NCBI GenBank assembly: GCA_016218665.1
Contig: JACRDI010000008.1
Coordinates: 1-64,000, forward strand
Length of the DNA: 64,000 nt
Source: Desulfovibrio sp.
Lineage (GTDB): Bacteria > Desulfobacterota > Desulfovibrionia > Desulfovibrionales > Desulfovibrionaceae
Direction: 5' to 3'
Positions 41,964-49,317 of the stretch are shown here, piece by piece. The notes beneath the pieces were generated by a model. The model saw nothing but the letters and a program-made list of their open reading frames with translations. It was not told the DNA's origin and did not search any database. A program made the translations under genes and the position numbers. The stretch's first letter is position 1; each line of letters opens with the position of its first letter.

Positions 41964-42002
41964 CACCATCCACTGCCTGACGAGGCAGGAGCCGCTGGGC
42001 AA
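41964..42002 (+). repeat. Right att-like direct repeat (displaced aguA 3' end)
   Basis: Exact copy of 40201-40239, followed by GCCGTAA, which would complete the uninserted aguA reading frame as LGKP-stop. Confidence 0.9.
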
Positions 42003-42040
42003 GCCGTAACACGCCGAATCCACTTCATTCCGCACGCGCA

Positions 42041-42074
42041 AACGCCCCAGGCCCACGCCTGGGGCGTTTTTTTT
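42041..42074 (+). terminator. Rho-independent terminator of the agmatine operon
   Basis: AACGCCCCAGGC pairs with GCCTGGGGCGTT around CCAC, followed by an eight-T run. It belongs to the original aguA end, now separated from it by the cassette. Confidence 0.9.
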
Positions 42075-42093
42075 CGAAGAAAAACATGGGCCG

Positions 42094-42107
42094 TTGACAC
42101 AAGTCAA
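42094..42107 (+). promoter_or_regulatory. FNR/CRP-type operator upstream of hcp (possible HcpR site)
   Basis: TTGAC-ACAA-GTCAA is a perfect palindrome of the FNR-family type (TTGAT-N4-ATCAA). In Desulfovibrio, the CRP/FNR-family regulator HcpR controls hcp. Placement about 105 bases before the hcp start suits a regulator site. Assignment to HcpR is inference. Confidence 0.5.
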
Positions 42108-42209
42108 AGAAGCGATGCAAAGCTTATCGTAAACCCATTTTGCGGGCGCGGGAAACCGGGCCCGCCTGAACCGGGAAACAAACCCCCATACCAGAACAGG
42201 AGGCACCCC

Positions 42210-43829
42210 ATGTTTTGCAACCAGTGTGAACAGACCGCCAAGGGAACCGGATGCACCCAGATCGGCGTGTGCGGCAAGCAGCCCGACGTCGCCGCCCTGC
42301 AGGACCTCTTGATCTACGCCTGCCAGGGCCTGTCCGTGGTGGCGTTCGAGGCCGCCAAGAAAGGCATCCAGGACAAGGACACCGACCTGTTCCTCTACAA
42401 GGCCGTGTTCAGCACCCTGACCAACGTGAACTTCGACGCCGGCCGCTTCCCGGAGCTCATCAACAAGGCCGTTGAGCTGCGCAAGTGCATGACCGCCCGC
42501 GTGGGCTCCCTCGGCGTCATCTCCGACTGCCCCTGCCTGCAGTTCACCCCCGCGGCCGATCTGGCCGGGCTGGTGAAGCAGGGCGAGGAGCACGCCATCA
42601 ACTCCGTTGACCCCAACGCCGACATCCAGTCCCTGAAGCAGACCGTCATCTACGGCATCAAGGGCGTGGCCGCCTATGCCGACCACGCGGCCATCCTCGG
42701 CCAGTACGACGCTTCCGTGGCTGCCTACATCTACGAGGGCCTGGCCAGCGCCCTGCGCACCGACCTGGATCTGGGCGCCTGGGTGAACCTGGCCATGGGC
42801 TGCGGCAAGGCCAACCTTAAGGCCATGGAACTGCTGGACGCCGGCAACACCGGCACCTACGGCCATCCCACGCCCACCGCCGTGCCCATCGGCCACCGCA
42901 AGGGCAAGTGCATCCTCGTCTCCGGCCACGACCTGAAGGATCTGGAGACCCTGCTCAAGCAGACCGAGGGCAAGGGCATCGACATCTACACCCACGGCGA
43001 GATGCTGCCCACCCACGGCTACCCCAAGCTGAAGGCCTACAAGCACTTCTACGGCCACTACGGCACCGCCTGGCAGAACCAGATCAAGGAATTCGCCGAA
43101 TTCCCCGGCGCCGTGCTCATGACCACCAACTGCATCCAGAAGCCCGCCATGAGCTACCTGCCGAACATCTTCACCACCGGCCTGGTGGGCTGGCCCGGCG
43201 CGGTGCATGTGGGCAACGAGGACTTCTCCGCCGTCATCAAGAAGGCTCTGGAGCTGCCCGGCTTCACCGACGACCTGGACCGCGGCACCGTGAACGTGGG
43301 CTTCGGCCGCAACACCGTCATGAGCGTGGCCCCCGCCGTCATCGACGCCGTCAAGGCCGGCAAGATCCGCCACTTCTTCCTGGTGGGCGGCTGCGACGGC
43401 GCCAAGCCCGGCCGCAACTACTACACCGAGTTCGTGGAAAAGGCCCCGGCCGACACCGTCATCCTGACCCTGGCCTGCGGCAAGTTCCGCTTCTTCGACA
43501 AGCAGCTGGGCGACATCGGCGGCATTCCCCGCCTGCTGGACGTGGGCCAGTGCAACGACGCCTACTCGGCCATCCAGATCGCCGTGGCCCTGGCCGGCGC
43601 CTTCAACTGCGGCGTCAACGACCTGCCGCTCTCGCTCATCCTCTCCTGGTACGAGCAGAAGGCCGTGGCCATCCTGCTCACCCTGCTGTCGCTGGGCATC
43701 AAGAACATCCGCCTCGGACCCAGCCTGCCCGCCTTCGTGACCCCGAACGTGCTGGCCTTCCTGGTGGAAAACTTCGACATCAAGCCCATCAGCACCCCGG
43801 ACGAAGACCTGAAGGCCATCCTCGGCTAG
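42210..43829 (+). CDS. hcp: Hybrid-cluster protein (hydroxylamine reductase)
   Basis: 539 residues from ATG 42210 (AGGAGG). The N-terminal MFCNQCEQTAKGTGCTQIGVCG gives the cysteine ligands of the [4Fe-4S] cluster (Cys3, 6, 15, 21). Further conserved blocks are HGEMLPTHGYPKLK, TTNCIQKP, GGCDGAKPGRNYY, LACGKFRFF and LDVGQCNDAY, holding hybrid-cluster ligands. Hcp reduces NO or hydroxylamine and protects anaerobes from nitrosative stress. It is followed by its ferredoxin partner. Confidence 0.97.
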   Translation: MFCNQCEQTAKGTGCTQIGVCGKQPDVAALQDLLIYACQGLSVVAFEAAKKGIQDKDTDLFLYKAVFSTLTNVNFDAGRFPELINKAVELRKCMTARVGSLGVISDCPCLQFTPAADLAGLVKQGEEHAINSVDPNADIQSLKQTVIYGIKGVAAYADHAAILGQYDASVAAYIYEGLASALRTDLDLGAWVNLAMGCGKANLKAMELLDAGNTGTYGHPTPTAVPIGHRKGKCILVSGHDLKDLETLLKQTEGKGIDIYTHGEMLPTHGYPKLKAYKHFYGHYGTAWQNQIKEFAEFPGAVLMTTNCIQKPAMSYLPNIFTTGLVGWPGAVHVGNEDFSAVIKKALELPGFTDDLDRGTVNVGFGRNTVMSVAPAVIDAVKAGKIRHFFLVGGCDGAKPGRNYYTEFVEKAPADTVILTLACGKFRFFDKQLGDIGGIPRLLDVGQCNDAYSAIQIAVALAGAFNCGVNDLPLSLILSWYEQKAVAILLTLLSLGIKNIRLGPSLPAFVTPNVLAFLVENFDIKPISTPDEDLKAILG

Positions 43830-43954
43830 GTTGAAGGGCAACCCTTGCCAAGCCAGGAACCATTCCTAACTGTAAACCGCTTCCATCCATCCTGAACTCC
43901 ACGGGCGCGGGAGACGACGAACCTCCCGCGCCCCCCTCAAAAGGAAACACGACC

Positions 43955-44785
43955 ATGAGAGCCACCCGCAAGCTCATCACCGTCAACGAGGAACTCTGCA
44001 ACGGCTGCGGCAACTGCGTCACCGGCTGCGCCGAAGGCGCGCTGGCCATCATCGACGGCAAGGCGAAGCTCGTGAACGAAGTCTTCTGCGACGGCCTGGG
44101 AGCCTGCCTGGGCGAATGCCCCACCGGCGCGCTCAAGGTGGTCGAGGTGGAGGCCGAGGACTTCGACCCCGCCGCCGTGACCAGGCACCTGGAGGCCCAG
44201 GGCCGCGAAGTGCCCGACCACATGCCCGACCCCGCGAGCCTGCGGCTCGACCAAATGGGCGCGGCGTCTCAACCCCGCGCCGCCAAGCCGCACGGCGGCT
44301 GCCCGGGCAGCAGGGTCATGAGCATGGGCCAGCGCCCCGCCTCCCCCTGCCAGCAGGCCAACGTGCCGCGCCAGCAGAGCGCCAGCATCTCCAACCTCAC
44401 GCACTGGCCCATCCAGCTGCGTCTGGTGCCGCCCACCGCGCCGTTCTTGCAGAACGCGCGCCTGCTCCTGACGGCCGACTGCGTGCCGCCCTCTTTCCCC
44501 GACTTCAACGAGCGCTTCCTTGCCGGGCGCATCATGCTGCTTGGCTGCCCCAAGTTCGACGACGCCCAGAGCTACATCGACAAGGTGGCCGACATCCTGC
44601 GCAACAACCACATCAAGGACATCACCGTGGTGCAGATGGAGGTGCCCTGCTGCGCGGGCATGACGGCCATCGCCCAGCGCGCGGCCCATGCCGCCGGCTC
44701 CAATGTTCCCATCACCACAACGGTCATCACCCGCGACGGCCAGATCCAGGACCCCGCGTCCGGCGGATTCCGGCCCTTCGGCTAG
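43955..44785 (+). CDS. Hcp-associated ferredoxin with two 4Fe-4S sites
   Basis: 276 residues from ATG 43955 (AAAGGAAA). Residues 15-50 hold two cluster motifs: CNGCGNCVTGCAEGAL (CxxCxxCxxxC) and CDGLGACLGECPTGAL. The remainder has further Cys (CPGSR, CCAGM) and a region LLLTADCVPPSFPDF...GRIMLLGCPKF seen in these Desulfovibrio ferredoxins next to hcp. It likely delivers electrons to Hcp. It is 125 bases downstream of hcp, with no terminator seen, so co-transcribed. Confidence 0.88.
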   Translation: MRATRKLITVNEELCNGCGNCVTGCAEGALAIIDGKAKLVNEVFCDGLGACLGECPTGALKVVEVEAEDFDPAAVTRHLEAQGREVPDHMPDPASLRLDQMGAASQPRAAKPHGGCPGSRVMSMGQRPASPCQQANVPRQQSASISNLTHWPIQLRLVPPTAPFLQNARLLLTADCVPPSFPDFNERFLAGRIMLLGCPKFDDAQSYIDKVADILRNNHIKDITVVQMEVPCCAGMTAIAQRAAHAAGSNVPITTTVITRDGQIQDPASGGFRPFG

Positions 44786-44822
44786 CCGCCGCCCGGCCAA
44801 CCACTCCCCCAAGGAGACCCGC

Positions 44823-45134
44823 ATGAAGATCCAACAGCTCTTCAACAACGCCTTCAAGGAAACCGGCCCCAACATGGTCCTCGTGCACGAGTCCGAGAAC
44901 ATGAAGGTCATCAACTTCAACTTCAAGGCGGGCCAGGGCCTGCCCCTGCACTCGCACAACATCGAGGGCGAGCTGGTGCTGGCCATCCTCGAAGGCCAGG
45001 GCGAGTTCCTCTCCAAGGACGGCAAGGTGCCGGCCAAGGCCGGCGACGTGCTCGTGTGCCCCATCGCCACGCCCCACGGCGTGGGCGCGCTGACGGACAT
45101 GCGCGTGCTGGTGACCATCGCCCCGCCGATCTAG
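44823..45134 (+). CDS. Small cupin protein
   Basis: 103 residues from ATG 44823 (AAGGAG). It has the two cupin motifs: LPLHSHNIEGELVLAILEGQGEF with His-x-His...Glu metal ligands and AGDVLVCPIATPHGVGAL with the second His. It is the third gene behind hcp. Single-domain cupins of this type bind a metal and small ligands; substrate unknown, perhaps nitrosative-stress related from context. Confidence 0.85.
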   Translation: MKIQQLFNNAFKETGPNMVLVHESENMKVINFNFKAGQGLPLHSHNIEGELVLAILEGQGEFLSKDGKVPAKAGDVLVCPIATPHGVGALTDMRVLVTIAPPI

Positions 45135-45237
45135 AGCCGACATCCGCGTGCGGGGCGGGGCACAGGCTCCGTCCCGCACCGTCTCCTTGCCATTCCGTCC
45201 CCGCATGGCTACCCTGCGCACACTGGAGGAAGCAGCC

Positions 45238-45858
45238 ATGCGATTCACCGGCATCAACCACCTGGCCATGGCCACGGGCGACATGGACGCCACCATCCGC
45301 TACTGGCGCGACCTGCTGGGCATGCGCCTGGTGGCGGGCCTGGGGCATCCCGGCTACCGCCACTATTTCTTCGAGATCGCCCCCCAGGACATGATCGCCT
45401 TCTTCGAGTGGCCGGGCGTGCAGCCGGGACCGGACAAGGACCATGGCGCGCCCGTGCGCGGGCCCTTCACCTTCGACCACATCTCCTTCGGCCTTGGGAA
45501 CGAGGACGAGCTGTGGGAGCTGCGCGACAAGCTGGAAGCCGCCGGCTTCTGGGTGTCGGAGGTGGTGGACCACGGCTTCATCCACTCGCTGTACTCCTTC
45601 GACCCCAACAACATCGCGGTGGAGTTCAGCGTGCCCGTGGCCGGGGTGGACGTGCGCCGGCAGCCCGCCATGACCGACACCGAACCCACGGCCTGCGCGC
45701 TCCAGGGCGCGGAGCCCGTGCCCGGCGTGTGGCCGGAAGCGGCGCGGCCCACCCCCAGGTCCGAGCGCCGCGTGTACCCCGGCGAGGGTCTGCGCCTGGT
45801 GGGCAAGGAGCCCGGCCCGGCGGGAGACGACGGCGGCAAGGGCCCCAGGCATGTGTAG
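45238..45858 (+). CDS. Glyoxalase/VOC-fold protein
   Basis: 206 residues from ATG 45238 (GGAGGA). FTGINHLAMATGDMDATIRYWRDLLGMRLV, HYFFEIAPQDMIAFFEWPG, FDHISFGLGNEDELWEL and SLYSFDPNNIAVEFSV are the paired beta-alpha-beta-beta-beta units of the VOC superfamily with His and Glu metal ligands. The last 70 residues are Pro/Gly-rich and probably flexible. The exact reaction is unknown (dioxygenase, isomerase or lyase). Its stop overlaps the sfsA start. Confidence 0.85.
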   Translation: MRFTGINHLAMATGDMDATIRYWRDLLGMRLVAGLGHPGYRHYFFEIAPQDMIAFFEWPGVQPGPDKDHGAPVRGPFTFDHISFGLGNEDELWELRDKLEAAGFWVSEVVDHGFIHSLYSFDPNNIAVEFSVPVAGVDVRRQPAMTDTEPTACALQGAEPVPGVWPEAARPTPRSERRVYPGEGLRLVGKEPGPAGDDGGKGPRHV

Positions 45859-46648
45859 CGAAGCAACCGGAAAGGCTCGCCTCCTTCTCCCCTTTCCCCC
45901 CGGCTGCCGCGTCACGCGCCTGCTGCGGCGCGAGAAGCGCTTCACGGCGATCACGTTGGATGAAGCAGGGGCCGAGGTGCGCGCCCACACCAACAACACC
46001 GGCTCCATGCTCGGCCTGCTGCGGCCGGGCACGCCCGCCCTGCTCTCGCCCGCGCCCCAGCGCCCGAAAGGGCCGGAGCGCGTGCTCAAGTGGACCCTGG
46101 AGGCCCTGGCCCTGCCGGGTGGCCACAGGGGGCTCAACCCGGCCTGGGTCGGCGTGAACACCCTCACCCCCAACCGCCTGCTGGGCGCGGCCTGGCGCTC
46201 CGGCCTGCTGCCGGAGGCCGCCCCTTACTCCCGCATGACGCCCGAGGCCAAGACCGGCGACAGCCGCCTGGACGCCCGTTTTGACGGGGACGGCCTGCCG
46301 CCGCTCTATGTCGAGTGCAAGAACGTCACCCTGGTGGAGGACGGCCAGGCCCAGTTCCCGGACGCGGCCAGCGAGCGCGGCCGCAAGCACCTGGACGAAC
46401 TCATCCGCCTGGTGGGCGAGGGCTGCCGCGCCGCGCTGCTCTTCCTGGTCCAAAGGCCCGATGGCGACTGCTTCGCCCCGGCCGAGGCCATCGACCCCGG
46501 CTATGCCGAGGGCCTGGCCCGCGCCCTCGCGGCAGGGGTGGAGGTCTGGGCCTGGCGCGCGCGCATCACGGAGGCCGGAATACACCTGGCCGAGCGCCTG
46601 GCCCTGGCGCCCGCCTGGGCCGCCCTTGAACGCCCCCGGAGCAATTGA
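45851..46648 (+). CDS. sfsA: DNA-binding/nuclease-like protein SfsA
   Basis: 265 residues. VTRLLRREKRFTAITLDEAG, VRAHTNNTGSMLGLLRPG, LVGVNTLTPNRLL-like WVGVNTLTPNRLL, YVECKNVTLVEDGQAQFPDA and SERGRKHLDEL are SfsA family blocks; the ECKN motif recalls a PD-(D/E)xK nuclease core. SfsA was named for sugar-fermentation stimulation in E. coli. It overlaps the preceding gene by 8 bases and the following transporter by 1, indicating one operon. Confidence 0.93.
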   Translation: MCSEATGKARLLLPFPPGCRVTRLLRREKRFTAITLDEAGAEVRAHTNNTGSMLGLLRPGTPALLSPAPQRPKGPERVLKWTLEALALPGGHRGLNPAWVGVNTLTPNRLLGAAWRSGLLPEAAPYSRMTPEAKTGDSRLDARFDGDGLPPLYVECKNVTLVEDGQAQFPDAASERGRKHLDELIRLVGEGCRAALLFLVQRPDGDCFAPAEAIDPGYAEGLARALAAGVEVWAWRARITEAGIHLAERLALAPAWAALERPRSN

Positions 46649-47520
46649 TGCTGCATCTCATCCTCGGCGCCTTCATCATCAGCTTCTCGCCCGTGTTCGT
46701 GAAGCTGGCCGCGCCCTACGGCGTCGGCGGCGACGCCGCCGCCTTCCACCGCGTGCTCATCGGCGGGGTGGGGCTGTACCTGGCCACCCTCCTCAGCCGC
46801 GAGCCGCGCTCCAAGGTTTCGGCCATGCCGCGCGCGGGCTGGGGGTGGTCGCTGGTGTGCGCGGCCTTCTTCGCCGCCGATCTCCTGTGCTGGCACCTGT
46901 CCATCCTGTACATCGGCCCCGGCCTGGCCACGCTCTTCGGCAACTTCCAGGTGTTCCTCCTGGCCGCCTGGGGCATCGTGTTCCTGAAGGAGAAGCCGGG
47001 CCTGCGCTTCTTCGCCGGGCTCGCCCTGGCCATGGGCGGGCTCTTCGCCATCGTGGCCCCGGCCTGGGCCAGCGCCGGGCAGAACTACCAGCTGGGCGTC
47101 GTCTTCGGCCTGCTGACCGGCCTCTTCTACGCCGGGTTCATCCTGGCCCTGGGCCGCAGCATGCTTGTGTGCGGCGAGGGCTCGCAGCTGGCCGTCATGA
47201 CCGTGAACTCGCTGATGACCGCCGCGCTGCTGCTGCCGGTGCTTTTGGCGCGCGGCGAAAGCCCGGCCCTGGCCATGGGAATGCCCATGCTGCTCATGGC
47301 GGGCTACGGCCTCACCTCCCAGCTCATGGGCTGGGCGCTCATCAGCCGGGGGCTGCGCGAGACGCGCATGTCGCTGGCCGGGCTCATTCTGCTGCTGCAG
47401 CCCGTGCTCGCCTACGTGTGGGACCTGACCATCTTCGCCCGGCCCGCGGGCGCGGCGGAGCTGGCCGGCGTGGCCGCCACCCTGGTGGGCATCGGCCTGG
47501 GTGTCCGGCGTCGCGGCTAG
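46648..47520 (+). CDS. EamA/DMT-family transporter
   Basis: 290 residues, about ten membrane helices in two five-helix EamA repeats. PGLATLFGNFQVFLLAAWGIVFLKE in repeat 1 and SLAGLILLLQPVLAYVWDLTIF in repeat 2 are the typical internal signatures. Probably exports amino acids or metabolites. The ATG overlaps the sfsA stop (TGATG). Confidence 0.9.
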   Translation: MLHLILGAFIISFSPVFVKLAAPYGVGGDAAAFHRVLIGGVGLYLATLLSREPRSKVSAMPRAGWGWSLVCAAFFAADLLCWHLSILYIGPGLATLFGNFQVFLLAAWGIVFLKEKPGLRFFAGLALAMGGLFAIVAPAWASAGQNYQLGVVFGLLTGLFYAGFILALGRSMLVCGEGSQLAVMTVNSLMTAALLLPVLLARGESPALAMGMPMLLMAGYGLTSQLMGWALISRGLRETRMSLAGLILLLQPVLAYVWDLTIFARPAGAAELAGVAATLVGIGLGVRRRG

Positions 47521-47626
47521 GCCTTCCTCATCGCGGGGAGACCCCCGCCCCCCCCTGTGAACCTGCTTCTTTCGTCCTTTTCGCGGCCAAGAATGGGGAA
47601 TCTCCGTCCGCGCCAAACGTGCATGC

Positions 47627-47632
47627 TATACT
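47627..47632 (+). promoter_or_regulatory. -10 box of effector locus 2, block shared with locus 1
   Basis: TATACT inside TGCATGC-TATACTCCATTGAAA, closely matching the block at 32838-32858; the upstream GTCCTTTTC and GTCCGC pieces are shared too. Confidence 0.5.
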
Positions 47633-47659
47633 CCATTGAAAATCATATTGGAGGCTTGT

Positions 47660-48703
47660 ATGTTGGCGAACAACAAAGGCAAACGCCTTTGGATCGCGGA
47701 CGAGGCGGGTGGCTTTGTGGCGGTGAAGAAACCGGCGGATATCCACAACCGCCCGAGGGGCCGCGGCATTCCCGACTGGTGGGTGGTGGAGAAGACCCCG
47801 GACTGGCGGCCGCCGCGCGACAAGGCGGGTACCTGGGGCGGCGGCTCGCTTTTGAGCATGGGGCTGGTGGCCGAGGTTGACGATCTGGACGTTCCGGGTG
47901 CCCAGGAAGGCGCTGGCGCTGCGGCTCCCGGCGCGGGCGGGGTGAAGATCGGCGCGGGCGGCAAGCCCCAGGGCTACGACGCCCACGGCCGCTACACCGG
48001 CCCCAACGGCGGCTCCGTGTCCCTGCTGGACGGTAGCATCAGCACCTTCGAGACCGATGGCCGCATGTCCGTGAATGGCGAAGAGGCTGACGAAGCAGAC
48101 GACGAAGCGCCGCGCGAGGACGCCGACGCCCCGCACCTGACGGACATCCTGCTGGCGGATGGCGGTCGGGTTGTGAGTGATGCGGGCGGCTGGGACAACG
48201 AGGCGCGCAGGCTTGAGGACAAGCAGTTCACACCGGAACGGCTGGTCAAGAACGCCCAGGCGGACATCGGCAGCGACAAGTGGGCTCCGACCATCGAGAA
48301 CGGCGAAACGAAAAACCACTGCAACGAGTACGTGGCCAGCAAACTCCGGGAATCAGGCGCGCACGTGCCCAATATCGGCGGCAAGGCGGGAACCTTTGGC
48401 GAGGATGTGAGCGACTCTCTCTACGAGAGGACCGGAGGGCGCATCGGCGGCCAGATACCTTCGGCCAACGACTGACATAAAGGCAACGTGACAGGATACG
48501 AAAGGGTGACTGGGAAGCCGCAGCCCGGCGACGTGGCGGCTAGTGCAGCGCATGTTGGGATTGTAAGTGGACCGGATAGAACTGTTTCCGTTTCCTCGAC
48601 AGGTGAAACGGCAGGTTGTGTCGTGGAAAACAATTGGGGTTTCAGGGGTAACCAGAAGCCCGTAACATTCTGGCGGCGCACGACACAGAATGATTACAAA
48701 TAA
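47660..48703 (+). pseudogene. Amidase-type effector interrupted by one in-frame TGA
   Basis: From ATG 47660 (GGAGG) 271 codons run to TGA 48473, then the same frame stays open to TAA 48703. The N-terminus GKRLWIADEAGGF and YDAHGRYTG (107-115) is shared with the effector at 32877. The C-terminal region looks like an NlpC/P60- or CHAP-type cysteine amidase: KNHCNEYVASKLRE (Cys221) before the stop and PQPGDVAASAAHVGIVSG (His298) plus VVENNWGFR after it. The catalytic pair is therefore split by the stop, probably TGG (Trp) to TGA. The 271-residue product would lack the histidine. A membrane-anchored immunity candidate follows. Confidence 0.65.
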
Positions 48704-48717
48704 TCTGAGGGGATACA

Positions 48718-49146
48718 ATGACTTTACCCTTGACCTTCTGGCGAAGATTATCCCTCGTGCTGACTTTGGCCCTTTCTATAACCGGTTGGAATCTCTACAT
48801 TCGGACGGGCTACCCCAAAGAGTGGGACGAGGTGCGGTACGGTATGCATGGTGCAGAAGTGTGGTTTCTCTGCGGCAAACCGACCGAGAGCTCCGGCATG
48901 AAGCCAGACCAGTGGGTCCGGCCGTTTCTGTTTGGGCGCTGGGAGTTTCGTGTGAACTGTGGTGATGTGCAGGAGGGCCATCCTGCTCCGGTCACGGACA
49001 TCTCTCTCTATTATGAGTCATTTCTCACTGGGAAAACATGGATCAAGAAGTACTCCCCTTTCGTCTATATTGTCGACCATCAAGCGTATGAGCGCGCCTT
49101 CGGCTTTCACTACCATGCCAAAGCTGAGCCTGAAAAGAAGCAATAA
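48718..49146 (+). CDS. Membrane-anchored immunity candidate for the amidase effector
   Basis: 142 residues from ATG 48718. The N-terminus FWRRLSLVLTLALSITGWNLYI is an uncleaved anchor or signal peptide, followed by a soluble, presumably periplasmic domain with WFLCGKPTE, FGRWEFRVNCGDV and ITDISLYYESFLTGK. No known family. The start lies 15 bases after the effector frame closes, as expected of an effector-immunity pair acting on peptidoglycan. It is intact although the effector is broken. Confidence 0.6.
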   Translation: MTLPLTFWRRLSLVLTLALSITGWNLYIRTGYPKEWDEVRYGMHGAEVWFLCGKPTESSGMKPDQWVRPFLFGRWEFRVNCGDVQEGHPAPVTDISLYYESFLTGKTWIKKYSPFVYIVDHQAYERAFGFHYHAKAEPEKKQ

Positions 49147-49171
49147 GAAAAACAACAGGGTCGCCCGCTGG

Positions 49172-49245
49172 CCCCGCACCTGACGGGCATCCTGCTGGCC
49201 GACAGCGGGCAGTTGGTGAGCGATGCGGGCGGCAACCTCCCAGCT
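49172..49245 (+). pseudogene. Scrap of another copy of the amidase effector
   Basis: Reads APHLTGILLADSGQLVSDAGG, matching residues 157-177 of the effector at 47660 (APHLTDILLADGGRVVSDAGG). It has no start and stops matching after 25 codons. It sits right after the immunity gene, where replaced effector tips accumulate. Confidence 0.75.
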
Positions 49246-49256
49246 CCACGACGCGA

Positions 49257-49294
49257 AACGGCCCGGCGCCTCCATGCGGAGAGGCCGGGCCGTT
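49257..49294. terminator. Terminator between the effector locus and ilvD
   Basis: AACGGCCCGGC (49257-49267) pairs with GCCGGGCCGTT (49284-49294). It is followed by GTCTTTT on the plus strand and TTTCG on the minus strand, so it probably ends ilvD transcription and the effector locus. Confidence 0.75.
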
Positions 49295-49317
49295 GTCTTT
49301 TGGAATGGCTGCCCGCG

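Larger units (their letters stand above)
40201..42002. mobile_element. 1.8-kb PRTase-DprA cassette inserted in aguA 3' end
   Basis: Perfect 39-base direct repeats at 40201-40239 and 41964-42002 bracket two AT-richer genes. The left repeat is the end of aguA, beginning just before the catalytic-Cys codon; the right copy is followed by AAGCCGTAA, the presumed original end, and then the operon terminator. The repeat contains the small palindrome CTGCCT-GACG-AGGCAG. There is no recombinase inside, so it was probably moved in trans. This mirrors how tRNA-type integrative elements rebuild their target gene. Confidence 0.85.

Noticed and set aside
48473-48475. TGA read as selenocysteine
   Set aside because: No SECIS-like structure was seen directly after it, the position is not a redox site, and a Trp (TGG) in this place is a simpler explanation.
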